NCBI GenBank assembly: GCA_964416195.1
Contig: CAYQDB010000008.1
Location: 62,001-126,000 of the forward strand
Source: CAYQDB01 sp964416195
GTDB lineage: Bacteria; Zixibacteria; MSB-5A5; GN15; FEB-12
Direction: 5' to 3'
Length of the DNA: 64,000 nt
Each line of letters starts with the position of its first letter. Position 1 is the first letter of the stretch. The notes under the pieces were generated by a model that worked only from the letters and a program-made list of their open reading frames with translations, made no database searches and was not told where the DNA came from. Made by a program: the position numbers and the translations under genes. Shown piece by piece: positions 56,537-64,000 of this stretch.

Positions 56537-57541
56537 ATGAAATTTAAGACCCTTGAGCGCCTCGGCAATAAGCTGCGTTTGCTCGATCAAACAAAGTTGC
56601 CTCTCCAAGTGAAATACTATGATCTTGACAACTACAAAGAGGTCATCGAAGCGATAAAGCTGCTTAAAGTGCGCGGCGCCCCGGCGATTGGGATTGCCGC
56701 CGCCTACGGGATGGCAATTGCCGTCGAGCAATCGCGGAGGTATGACCTCGATTATCTGCGAAAGGTAGCCTGTGAGATTAAGGACGCCCGTCCTACGGCG
56801 GTAAATCTCGCTTGGGCTGTGGACAGGGTGGTTGCAAAACTGTCCGTGAACGTTCCAGATTCTTTAGAGGGAATCTTGTCCCTTATGTGGGGGGAGGCGG
56901 AGGCTATTCACGAGGAAGACCGCCTGCTCTGCGAGAAAATGGGCAGACATGGCGCCGAGCTTATCAAAGATGGCGACATTGTCCTGACCCACTGCAACGC
57001 CGGGGCGTTGGCCACCGGCGGTATCGGCACCGCCTTGGGAGTCATCTATACCTGCCGCGATCAAGGCAAGAATGTCAAAGTGTTTGCCAACGAAACCCGT
57101 CCCCTTTTACAGGGTGCACGTTTAACTGCCTGGGAACTTCAGCAGGAGGGAATTGACGTTACCCTTATCTGTGATAACGTAGCCGGGATGCTTATGTATC
57201 AGGGGAAGATCGACCACGCAATTGTCGGGGCGGACAGGATAGCTCGAAACGGTGATGTAGCCAACAAGATTGGTACGTACTCGATAGCGATTTTGGCCCA
57301 CCGACACAATGTGCCTTTCTATGTTGCGGCTCCCTATTCCACTTTTGATAATCAAATTGAATCAGGCGAACGGATTCCTATTGAGGAGCGCTCGCAGTTA
57401 GAGGTTATCGAAGGTTTCGGGAGGCGTACCGCTCCTGAGGGGGTTAAGGTTTATTCACCTGCTTTTGATGTCACTCCCCACGACCTGGTATCGTACTACA
57501 TCACTGATGAGGGGCTGAAGCCGGGGGGAAGGAAGAGTTAA
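56537..57541 (+). CDS. mtnA: S-methyl-5-thioribose-1-phosphate isomerase
   Basis: Converts methylthioribose-1-phosphate to methylthioribulose-1-phosphate in the methionine salvage pathway. Motifs: KVRGAPAIGIAAAYGMA, the catalytic Cys in THCNAGALATGGIGTALG, NETRPLLQGARLTAWEL, and the Asp in VGADRIARNGDVANKIGTYSIA. 334 aa fits the family. No other salvage gene is adjacent. Some relatives are ribose-1,5-bisphosphate isomerases; the conserved motifs favour MtnA. Confidence 0.94.
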   Translation: MKFKTLERLGNKLRLLDQTKLPLQVKYYDLDNYKEVIEAIKLLKVRGAPAIGIAAAYGMAIAVEQSRRYDLDYLRKVACEIKDARPTAVNLAWAVDRVVAKLSVNVPDSLEGILSLMWGEAEAIHEEDRLLCEKMGRHGAELIKDGDIVLTHCNAGALATGGIGTALGVIYTCRDQGKNVKVFANETRPLLQGARLTAWELQQEGIDVTLICDNVAGMLMYQGKIDHAIVGADRIARNGDVANKIGTYSIAILAHRHNVPFYVAAPYSTFDNQIESGERIPIEERSQLEVIEGFGRRTAPEGVKVYSPAFDVTPHDLVSYYITDEGLKPGGRKS

Positions 57542-57599
57542 AGTTGATTCACACAGCACCGATATGTATATACATCCAGGCATGTGATGCCATTTATCT

Positions 57600-58241
57600 A
57601 TGAGCAAGACGAAGCAACAGAAGAAAGCCATGGCTGCTCTGAATTACGATCTTTTTCGGCTGGCAGACCAGTGTCCACCGGCCCCAGCAACAATATACAG
57701 CAAGATACAGCAGCACGCCCGGCGGTCTACACTTCAGATAAATACCGAACCACTTAAGCTCTCACGATCGGAACTTCCCGGAATCGAGCAGCTCTATCGT
57801 ATGTTTGACGTGTACAATTGGACCTATTTTAAGGGAAAGCTTCCGAGAGTCAGCATTGAGTTCTCAAACCGTATGACGTCGGCCGGTTCATACCTGCCAG
57901 AGCGGAAGCTGATCAGGATCGGCAGAAAATACCACGAGATATTCCAAGATGAGATCGGCGATACGCTCAAGCATGAGATGCTCCATGTCCTTCACTTGAA
58001 GCACGATGCCGCCTTCAGAGTCGAGGCTGAGCGAGTTGGGGCATCGGTGAAGGCCAGGTCGCACCCGTCACTTCGCAGGCCATCGCGTTACATATACATC
58101 TGTGAAAACTGCGGCAGGCAGTTCCCAAGGCAGAAACGTCTGAGGATGGCGTCCTGCGGATACTGTACCTCAGGCAGGGAATTTGATCCACGTTTCAAAT
58201 TGAAGCTGTTGAAAAGCGCTCGTCGTTCTCCTGCTTGTTGA
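57600..58241 (+). CDS. SprT-like zinc metallopeptidase
   Basis: 213 aa. Active-site motif HEMLH at 125-129 with the third ligand His135 (LHLKHD). The C-terminal zinc ribbon CENCGRQFPRQ ... MASCGYC lies near 169-190. The region YRMFDVYNWTYFKGKLPRVSIEFSNRMTSAGSYLPERKLIRIG is the SprT/Spartan-like fold. The family includes the eukaryotic protease for DNA-protein crosslinks; in bacteria the role is less clear. The tail overlaps the convergent small gene at 58195 by 47 bases. Confidence 0.9.
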   Translation: MSKTKQQKKAMAALNYDLFRLADQCPPAPATIYSKIQQHARRSTLQINTEPLKLSRSELPGIEQLYRMFDVYNWTYFKGKLPRVSIEFSNRMTSAGSYLPERKLIRIGRKYHEIFQDEIGDTLKHEMLHVLHLKHDAAFRVEAERVGASVKARSHPSLRRPSRYIYICENCGRQFPRQKRLRMASCGYCTSGREFDPRFKLKLLKSARRSPAC

Positions 58242-58515
58242 CCCCAATTTTAGTTTCTTTTTCGGAGTCGTCGTTTCCGGCTGGTTCCCCGGCGGGTGGT
58301 GAGGGCTTTATCACTGCCGAAGAACTGTCCTCTTTGGCGAAACTTCTCAGCAGGCGCGCGAGTACTGCCTGAGGGTTACCGCTGCAACGGACTATGTGGC
58401 CCTTTTTTGATACGCGCAACCCGGCCTTTTTAGCCTGCTTACGGGCGGCCTCCTCGCCAACCTGCTCAGCCTGTTTCTTGACAGCCCGTTCAAAGACGTT
58501 CAGATATGTTTTCAT
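58195..58515 (-). CDS. Small basic protein of unknown function, convergent with the SprT-like gene
   Basis: 106 aa. The N-terminal half (FERAVKKQAEQVGEEAARKQAKKAGLRVSKKGHIVRCSGNPQAVLARLLRSFA) resembles small hypothetical proteins I have seen in several bacterial groups. It looks helical, basic and possibly nucleic-acid binding. The C-terminal half is hydrophilic and low in complexity. GGGG lies 3-7 bases before the ATG 58515. It overlaps the end of the SprT-like gene by 47 bases, tail to tail. It could be a chance frame, but the pattern of charged and hydrophobic residues in the first half argues for a real gene. Confidence 0.6.
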   Translation of the reverse strand: MKTYLNVFERAVKKQAEQVGEEAARKQAKKAGLRVSKKGHIVRCSGNPQAVLARLLRSFAKEDSSSAVIKPSPPAGEPAGNDDSEKETKIGVNKQENDERFSTASI

Positions 58516-58818
58516 AGCCCCACTTTTGAATTGTTCTGTCCTTGAATCTACGTCCTATATCGGTACAATACCGTTGCTACTTGAGTGCCAACCGGCCCGG
58601 AAGAAGTGGACTTATAGAGCAGCTATGATATGATTTGTCAGTTGAATACAATTATTTTCTGTTCTACGTAGCGGCAGGGCTTGCCCCTGCTGGCAGAAAG
58701 GACACGTCAATAGGACGACACAAGGTCGCCCCCTACACGAGAAAAGACAGTTGACTTTTGGGACAACCTCGTTCTGCCACCTGATCTTTTGTTTTGGCTC
58801 TACATTTGCTTAAACCCT
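58516..58818. repeat. Gap with a degenerate dispersed repeat
   Basis: No gene seen. Positions 58663-58690 (ctacgtagcggcagggcttgcccctgc) are a reversed relative of the gccgctacg units. Positions 58747-58790 (gacagttgacttttgggacaacctcg...ccacctga) align with 41663-41700 and with 1320-1350. Confidence 0.55.
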
Positions 58819-60654
58819 TCAGAAGGCATAGCACGGTTTGACCGGCGCCGGTCCACCCTGGAAGAGATAGTTCGCCAGGTATGTCAGGTCAGCAACAGTA
58901 ACATCTCCATCACAGTCACAGTCGGCAAGTAGAACACTCGGGAACGGTTCCGGTCCGTTTCTATACAAATACTTGACAAGATAGGTTATGTCGGCCACGT
59001 CTATCGGCCCACCAATACCGATAATATTATCTACATTGCCGTGAGAGATGGACAGAATCGCCCGGAAGGCATCCACCCGCCCGTAGCCGTACTCTACGTG
59101 CGGGGTGTCCGGCAGGGAACCCCAATCCAAGTTTTTGACGGCAGAGTTGCGCAAGACGTCGTAGATGACCTCGGAGGTCAGGGTGTCATCCCTGGCCAAG
59201 ATAAGCGCTACGGTGCCGGATACAACCGGGCTCGCTGCCGAGGTTCTGCCGAAAACGCACCAATAGTCGACATCATTGTTTCCCGGCGGGCAAGAGGACA
59301 CGAACTTCGGGTTTTGGCCCCAGCTACCCATCAGGTCTAAGCCCCAAACGGGCACGGTGTAGGCATCGTCGGTTGGCGCCACTATATCCAAATCTTCGCC
59401 ATAGGAACTAAAGTCCCAGCGAATGTCATCTAGCCGAATTCCCCCAACTGAGAAGCAGTAAGGAAGTCTCGCCGGATATTTGACGACTCCTGGCGCCTCT
59501 AAACCGGTGTTTCCAGCCGAGAAAATAACAGGGCAGCCTTTGCCGTCACGGCCGGACTGCATTGCCAGCATTAAAGCTTCGTTCAAGTCAGGGATATCGG
59601 CGTGATAGGGGTAAGAATAATTCCAGCTATTTGCCAGGATGTCAGCACCTTGATTACGCGCGTAGTCGATTGCATCAATGATCTCAGCGTCCTCAGGAGA
59701 AGAACCACCATCGCGAAAGATTTTCACCGGCAGGATATTGACGTTTGGATTCATAGAGATGACACCGCTTGAAGGAAGCATGCCTTCTGAACTGTCAGTA
59801 GTGTGAGATGCTGCTATAATGCCGGCACAGGCCGTTCCATGGGGGTCCCACTTATATGGTTTTGGGTCAGCGTCATGGTCACCGAAGTCGTACCCCGGAA
59901 GAAGTCGACTCGCTGGTAAGTCTTCATGGGCCTCGACACCGGCATCAATAACTGCTACCGTCACCGTTTCGGTAAGGCCTGCAAAGTCCCAAACAGAGGC
60001 AGTGTTAAAGTCACCAATGACTTTTTTCGTATGAGGCTGATACTCGTTGTAGTAGTCATAGAGGACATAAGAGTCTCTCTCAATTACTGCGCTGAAATTT
60101 GGGTGTGCATATCGTGTCTCAGGCAGGTTGTAATACATGTTGGCCAGCTCTACAACGCGAATGCCCGTGGAATCAGTGTTTTTGAGAACAAAAGCGTAGG
60201 GTCTGCCTATTCTCTGGCGGTCTATTACGACGTTGTAGATCGTATTGATGCTGTCGCTTTCTTCCTGAGTGACATCTTCATTGAACGCAACGCAGAATTT
60301 CTCCCCTACGAGCATAGGATAGCCATTCTCACTCAGATAATACGGTTCCGCCAGGTAGACGCCAGTCAAACTTCCAAGCGAGTCCAGAAAGGCACCATAA
60401 TTCGACCCCGTGGAAAGCGAGCATGCCAGGAAACCATCTATTAAATAATTGTCGGGGACAATCTCGACAACCCTGTCTATTCCCTGGAGCACGTCGTCAG
60501 GTGAAATGTCAGTGTCGAACTTGATGGTGACCTTAAGAGAATCGATTACGAGCGCCACCGGACCGTCCACGCCATACCAAAATTGGCCCGCAGCATTTGA
60601 AACCAGCAGCAAAAGCGCCGCCAGTAGGCTTGCATAAGTCCTTTTGAGAACCAT
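58819..60654 (-). CDS. Secreted subtilisin-like (S8) protease with dockerin repeats
   Basis: 611 aa. Signal peptide about 1-23. Pro-region to about 215. Catalytic triad: Asp in VAVIDAGVEAH, His in WDPHGTACAGI, Ser in GRTSAASPVVSG. The C terminus has two dockerin-type repeats (IGGPIDVADITYLVKYLYRNGPEPFPS and CDCDGDVTVADLTYLANYLFQGGPAPV), calcium-binding F-hand like with D-x-D-x-D and ADLTYL. Unlike the protease at 42937 there is no PKD or cohesin-like region. Both encoded proteases share the ADLTYLVxYL dockerin pattern, so they probably bind the same kind of partner. It stands alone on the minus strand. Confidence 0.93.
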   Translation of the reverse strand: MVLKRTYASLLAALLLLVSNAAGQFWYGVDGPVALVIDSLKVTIKFDTDISPDDVLQGIDRVVEIVPDNYLIDGFLACSLSTGSNYGAFLDSLGSLTGVYLAEPYYLSENGYPMLVGEKFCVAFNEDVTQEESDSINTIYNVVIDRQRIGRPYAFVLKNTDSTGIRVVELANMYYNLPETRYAHPNFSAVIERDSYVLYDYYNEYQPHTKKVIGDFNTASVWDFAGLTETVTVAVIDAGVEAHEDLPASRLLPGYDFGDHDADPKPYKWDPHGTACAGIIAASHTTDSSEGMLPSSGVISMNPNVNILPVKIFRDGGSSPEDAEIIDAIDYARNQGADILANSWNYSYPYHADIPDLNEALMLAMQSGRDGKGCPVIFSAGNTGLEAPGVVKYPARLPYCFSVGGIRLDDIRWDFSSYGEDLDIVAPTDDAYTVPVWGLDLMGSWGQNPKFVSSCPPGNNDVDYWCVFGRTSAASPVVSGTVALILARDDTLTSEVIYDVLRNSAVKNLDWGSLPDTPHVEYGYGRVDAFRAILSISHGNVDNIIGIGGPIDVADITYLVKYLYRNGPEPFPSVLLADCDCDGDVTVADLTYLANYLFQGGPAPVKPCYAF

Positions 60655-60755
60655 CTTTTTTACCCTCTTCTTTTGATGTTACGTTTCATTTACATTGTTG
60701 AAATGTGGCTTGGTTTTTCATTACGTCATACCTTCTCTCCTTTCTTCACAATTGC

Positions 60756-61817
60756 TTACAACCTGCTTTGACACGTCAAACCTCGGAAATTCCTGTTTCC
60801 CCCGAACTTTATGTGCTTGACAAACTGCATAGTTCGAACGTCTAATGTAAGGAGGAAAGGATATCCACTGAACGCTCCTGAAGCGACCGCCACAAGCCAT
60901 CGACCGTCAGGCGTAATGCAAACATCAGAAACTGGAATCCCATAGTCGTTCGGCGGATCGAGGATGCCGGCGGTGGTTATCATCGTGTGGATGCGGCGTC
61001 TTTCCACATCGTGCACGCCAATCCAAGGGGAGCCTGCGGCGGTGTTTTCCCGGCCGGGGTTGGTATAGAAAACATACTTGCCGTCCGGTGTGAGTTCAAG
61101 CTCTCCATAGCCGGGGGAGAGCCAGGCCGTGTAAACGATCGAATCGCCGAATACGTCATAGATATCAAAACGGAAAAGCCCAGAGGAAACCTGCAAGTAG
61201 AGGAACCACTTGCTTTCGTCCCAGGAAGGCACAACCTGTCTGACACCACCATTTGCAAATGATTTCGCATTTACAGTGACGAGAGTATCGGATAGTTCGA
61301 TCCTGTAAACCTGCCCCTCTGAAGTCGCGCCATAGAACCTGTGGCTGTCGCTTGAAAACGTACCTCTCCAAACAATGACAGTGTCGTGGAAAACTTCTGA
61401 GTAGTCTGAGGTTTTCAAAATACGCACACCTTCGCCTCGCACAGCCAATAACTGATTATCGGGGGAGACTGCGATGGGCAGTTCGTACGGCAGTTCGTCG
61501 ATCACGGTCAGGGAATTCAGATCGACAATGCCTATTCTCATCATGTCGCCGTCGCCCACGTACATCTTTTTGCCGTCCGCCGAGACTACAGGATCGCTTG
61601 TGTAAGGCAACCAAAAGGAATCGAGCTTATTGGATGTAGGGTGATAGGCGAAAAACCAGTTTCCGTCATGCTGATGGTGATCAATGAAATAGACCACATA
61701 GTCCTTTGGCTCCTCGGGTTCCACCGGCCCGTCACCATCACAGGCGGCGAAGTAGAGGCACAATCCAATACATAGCAAGATCATGGGGACAAGAACTACA
61801 ATTCTTCTGCTTGACAT
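60756..61817 (-). CDS. Lipoprotein with YVTN-like beta-propeller
   Basis: 353 aa from ATG 61817, which has GAGG with a suitable spacing; ATG 61844 lies upstream with no good site. Signal peptide and lipobox (LCLYFAAC). The body has propeller-like repeats: VSADGKKMYVGDGDMMRIGIVDL, VSPDNQLLAVRGEGVRIL, LTPDGKYVFYTN, ITPDGRWLVAVASGA, ending HIKFGGNRNFRG. This is the YVTN/WD40-like lactonase fold but without catalytic residues that I can assign. It is close to the dockerin protease on the same strand, 102 bases apart, and may be co-transcribed. Confidence 0.82.
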   Translation of the reverse strand: MSSRRIVVLVPMILLCIGLCLYFAACDGDGPVEPEEPKDYVVYFIDHHQHDGNWFFAYHPTSNKLDSFWLPYTSDPVVSADGKKMYVGDGDMMRIGIVDLNSLTVIDELPYELPIAVSPDNQLLAVRGEGVRILKTSDYSEVFHDTVIVWRGTFSSDSHRFYGATSEGQVYRIELSDTLVTVNAKSFANGGVRQVVPSWDESKWFLYLQVSSGLFRFDIYDVFGDSIVYTAWLSPGYGELELTPDGKYVFYTNPGRENTAAGSPWIGVHDVERRRIHTMITTAGILDPPNDYGIPVSDVCITPDGRWLVAVASGAFSGYPFLLTLDVRTMQFVKHIKFGGNRNFRGLTCQSRL

Positions 61818-62209
61818 ATGGTTATCCTCAAGTTTTGTGTGCATAGCCTTAGCTACAATAGACGAAATAGTACCCGCTTTGTAAAACGGTTTTCAGCCGA
61901 ATCGCCTGACGGCACCGGGTTTGAATGGGGCAGATGTGGACTCGCCTTTGGCGAACCGCCCACGAAGAAGTGACCGGAAACGTCACCTTAAGCCGTCCAG
62001 GTCCGACCACGGAGGGCGAAGTCGAAGGGCTGCGGTCATTGTTTGACTCCCCCCGATAGGGCCGCACCTGGTCGGCTCACCATGACATCCATGTATTGGT
62101 TAACCCATTCCCCTTAAATATGTTGGGCGTAATACCGATAAGCAGGTAAGGTATACAAAACAGCATTTCGTCACTTGAGAAAGGATTTTGCTTTTTTTGG
62201 TCATTTGTG
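61818..62209. repeat. Repeat-bearing gap upstream of the ribosomal cluster
   Basis: No gene seen. Positions 61929-61957 (cagatgtggac-tcgcctttggcga) match 21369-21402. Around 62014-62034, gagggcgaagtcgaagg and then ggctcaccatgac (62074-62086) match the widespread gagc-gaagtcgaa type seen at 1413. The last bases hold the promoter of rplM. Confidence 0.6.
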
Positions 62210-62237
62210 TTGACATTGAAGGAGATTTGCATATAAT
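62210..62237 (+). promoter_or_regulatory. Promoter of the rplM-rpsI-rpsB cluster
   Basis: TTGACA at 62210-62215 and TATAAT at 62232-62237, both perfect, with a 16-base spacer. The transcript start would be near 62244, giving a leader of about 36 bases with AGGTGA and GGGA before the ATG. Confidence 0.85.
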
Positions 62238-62279
62238 TATGGGCTGTTTTGATCAGATTTAGGTGATTGTTGGGAAAAA

Positions 62280-62717
62280 ATGATGAAGACTTTTATACCG
62301 AAGATTGACCCGGCTGATCGTAAATGGTATGTGGTTGATCTTGATGGTGTTGTTCTTGGCCGTGCCGCCGTTACGGTGGCCAATAAGTTGAGGGGCAAAG
62401 ACAAGCCGATCTTTACGCCCCATCTGGACACTGGTGATCATATTGTTGCGATCAACGCCAGGAAAGTGCGGGTAACCGGCAAGAGTAAGCCGAAGCAGAT
62501 GAAGTATTACCGGTATTCAGGTTACCCCAGTGGTTTGAGGGAGACCAGCCTCGCTGAGATGATGCAGAAGAAACCGGAGGAGGTTTTCAGGCTGGCGGTG
62601 AAGCGGATGCTTCCCAAAAACAGGCTTGGTCGCAAGATGATCAAGAAGCTCCATGTGTATGCAGACGGGGGTCATCCGCATCGAGCTCAAAAACCGGAAA
62701 TGTTGGAACTCAGATAA
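62280..62717 (+). CDS. rplM: 50S ribosomal protein L13
   Basis: Early-assembly large-subunit protein. Family motifs: WYVVDLDGVVLGRAAVTVANKLRGKDKPIFTPH, DHIVAINARKVRVTGKSKP, KYYRYSGYPSGLRE, AVKRMLPKNRLGRKMIKKLHVYADGGHPH. 145 aa, normal length. Double ATG at 62280 and 62283; the first follows GGGAAAAA. It leads the cluster from the promoter at 62210 and is followed after 15 bases by rpsI, the common bacterial order. Confidence 0.98.
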   Translation: MMKTFIPKIDPADRKWYVVDLDGVVLGRAAVTVANKLRGKDKPIFTPHLDTGDHIVAINARKVRVTGKSKPKQMKYYRYSGYPSGLRETSLAEMMQKKPEEVFRLAVKRMLPKNRLGRKMIKKLHVYADGGHPHRAQKPEMLELR

Positions 62718-62732
62718 TAGATTTCGAGGTTT

Positions 62733-63125
62733 ATGGAGAAGGAAGTTTTTGCCGCCACCGGTCGTCGGAAGGAAGCTGTTGCGCGGGCAGTGCTAACTCC
62801 GGGCGAGGGGAAGTTTACGATCAACGGTCGTAGTATCGCTGACTATCTCCAGCGTGAATCCCTTGTGGAGAATGCCCAGAGGCCACTGGTCATCACCGAA
62901 ACGCTGGGTACAGTTAATGTGCAGTGCAAGGCACAGGGCGGTGGCTCGTCCGGACAATCGGGAGCGGTGCGTCTGGCGGTGAGCCGGGCCCTGGTCCTGA
63001 TGAATCCTGATTTCAGGCGACCGTTGCGCAGCGGCGGATTGCTGACCCGCGACGCTCGCGAAGTCGAACGCAAGAAGTACGGTCGGCCCAAAGCGCGCAA
63101 GCGTTTCCAGTACTCGAAGCGCTAA
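62733..63125 (+). CDS. rpsI: 30S ribosomal protein S9
   Basis: Small-subunit protein whose basic tail reaches the P-site tRNA. Motifs: AATGRRKEAVARAVLTPGEGKFTINGRS, VQCKAQGGGSSGQSGAVRLAVSRALV, and the C terminus RDAREVERKKYGRPKARKRFQYSKR, with the invariant KR end. 130 aa, normal. It is followed by rpsB after 132 bases that contain several hairpins. Confidence 0.98.
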   Translation: MEKEVFAATGRRKEAVARAVLTPGEGKFTINGRSIADYLQRESLVENAQRPLVITETLGTVNVQCKAQGGGSSGQSGAVRLAVSRALVLMNPDFRRPLRSGGLLTRDAREVERKKYGRPKARKRFQYSKR

Positions 63126-63257
63126 TTGTAATGATGTATCCCTCCCGTTGGAGGGAAATAAGCAGTCTCGGTTGACTTGATCGGCGGTCTCGCTTCACGC
63201 GAGTCCGGTCAAGGTTGATGCCGGGGTAACGAACAACCTTTCGCTGCAAGGAGACCT
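63126..63257 (+). other. rpsB leader with hairpins
   Basis: Positions 63139-63156 form TCCCTCC-cgtt-GGAGGGA, perfect but without a T run. A second candidate is CTCGC-ttcac-GCGAG near 63189. A third is AAGGTTG ... CAACCTT around 63212-63241. These may be an autoregulatory leader for S2, as known for rpsB in other bacteria; the structure here is not recognised as a known class. Confidence 0.45.
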
Positions 63258-64000
63258 ATGGTTTCTCCCCAAATCAAAGAATTACTGGAGGCGGGAGTGC
63301 ATTTCGGCCATCAGACCCGTCGCTGGAATCCCAAGATGAAGCCGTTCATTTTTGCTGCCCGGAACGGCATTTATATTATCGATCTGCAGAAGACACTCAA
63401 TGCTCTGGAAAAGGCCAAGCTGAAAGTCTGTGAGGTGGTGTCGCGGGGTAAGTCGATTCTGTTTGTCGGTACCAAGAAGCAAGCCAAAGAGGTAATAGCT
63501 ACAGAAGCTGCTCGCTGTGATGGTTTCTACGTTACCGAGCGCTGGCTGGGCGGCATGCTTACAAATTTCAATACTATCAAGAACTCTATCAAAAAGCTCA
63601 AAGATATTGAGCGCATGGGGCAGGATGGCACGCTGGAGAAGTTCACGAAAAAGGAACGTTCTAAAATCGAACACGAAGCCGATAAGCTCAATAAGGTCCT
63701 TGGTGGCATCAAGGACATGAATTTCCTGCCTGGCTTGGTGATTGTGGTGGATGCAAAAAAGGAAAATATCGCCGTGGCCGAAGCATCCAAGCTCGGTATC
63801 CCGATCATTGCCATAATTGATACCAACGCCGACCCGGACCCCATTGATTTTCCCATCGCGGGGAATGACGACGCCATCAAGTCCATTCGGATACTTGTCC
63901 GGGCTTTAGTGGAAGCTGCCATGGAAGCGAAAAGAAACCTTACCGAAGAGATAATTGAAACCTCCACCGAGGAGCCGCAGAAATCCCAGGCCACTTATGT
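63258..64000 (+). CDS. rpsB: 30S ribosomal protein S2 (runs off the window)
   Basis: ATG 63258 with AAGGAG 4 bases before it. Translated from the sequence, the product begins MVSPQIKELLEAGVHFGHQ and continues with TRRWNPKMKPFIF, IYIIDLQKT, ERWLGGMLTNF, and IPIIAIIDTNADPD, all standard S2. About 247 codons are seen to the right edge, where the frame is still open, so only the extreme C terminus is missing. The last visible part (ETSTEEPQKSQ) is a low-complexity acidic tail. tsf would be expected next. Confidence 0.97.
   Translation, partial: MVSPQIKELLEAGVHFGHQTRRWNPKMKPFIFAARNGIYIIDLQKTLNALEKAKLKVCEVVSRGKSILFVGTKKQAKEVIATEAARCDGFYVTERWLGGMLTNFNTIKNSIKKLKDIERMGQDGTLEKFTKKERSKIEHEADKLNKVLGGIKDMNFLPGLVIVVDAKKENIAVAEASKLGIPIIAIIDTNADPDPIDFPIAGNDDAIKSIRILVRALVEAAMEAKRNLTEEIIETSTEEPQKSQATY

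Noticed and set aside
1..64000. tRNA, rRNA, tmRNA genes and insertion sequences
   Set aside because: I looked for T-arm consensus, conserved rRNA stretches, the tmRNA ends and transposase motifs and saw none; a covariance search would be decisive.

Overview
This window reads as a chromosomal segment of a Gram-negative bacterium. It has Pal and CpoB lipoproteins, a PorV-type outer-membrane protein, an LPS heptose enzyme, a type IV pilus secretin and many lipobox signal peptides. Secreted subtilases that end in dockerin repeats, PEGA/DUF5683 and PD40 proteins, and many short palindromic intergenic repeats suggest an uncultured FCB-superphylum lineage such as Zixibacteria. That placement is inference from gene style only. 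I saw no rRNA, tRNA, CRISPR array, prophage or intact insertion sequence.

Layout. 0-10.4 kb: a Swt1-type HEPN fragment at the left edge, then minus-strand housekeeping genes (RdgB, MurI, cell-wall amidase, SmpB). Next come two tandem stand-alone receiver proteins and a PhaR-like regulator on the plus strand, then LigA and a Pal-CpoB-unknown operon on the minus strand. 10.4-18.6 kb: a PorV-like protein with a long leader, a sugar-phosphate transferase, a three-gene envelope cluster (PEGA/DUF5683, Fn3-like lipoprotein, polytopic membrane protein) and a sigma-54 activator. 18.7-33.6 kb: a degenerate nuclease-fold secreted protein, a lone SbcD-like nuclease, an NSS transporter, a small barrel, then UppP, a heptosyltransferase-GmhB fusion, a radical-SAM AmrS protein, a peptidase/beta-propeller/Omp85-like protein, a BamB-like lipoprotein and a HEAT-repeat protein. 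33.8-38.2 kb: a chaperone group (Hsp20, DnaK, a J-protein) whose last gene overlaps a HEPN/zinc-ribbon gene. 38.9-41.5 kb: an archaeal-style thiolase/HMG-CoA synthase/DUF35 operon, giving the first steps of the mevalonate route. After an M29 aminopeptidase and a subtilase, 45.6-52 kb holds a pilin and a pilMNOPQ operon. 52-64 kb: an Ig-like lipoprotein, acyl-CoA synthetase, YjbQ, MtnA, a SprT-like protein, a second dockerin subtilase, a beta-propeller lipoprotein and the start of the rplM-rpsI-rpsB ribosomal cluster.

How the parts fit. Much of the window serves the envelope: peptidoglycan hydrolysis and precursor recycling (amidase, MurI, UppP), LPS inner core (heptosyltransferase-GmhB), the Tol-Pal anchor, pili and secreted proteases. 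The chaperone group and the mevalonate trio are the other two coherent modules. The intergenic spaces are full of recurring stem-loop repeats. One supplies the dnaK stop codon and another runs in frame through the 5' end of the peptidase/propeller gene.

The points most worth following are: the cysteine-free DUF35 protein in the mevalonate trio; the HEPN gene translationally overlapped with a J-protein; the AMIN domain carried on PilP instead of PilQ; the hsp20 terminator whose 5' arm overlaps a candidate dnaK promoter; and two small ORFs with strong ribosome-binding sites in front of pilus genes.
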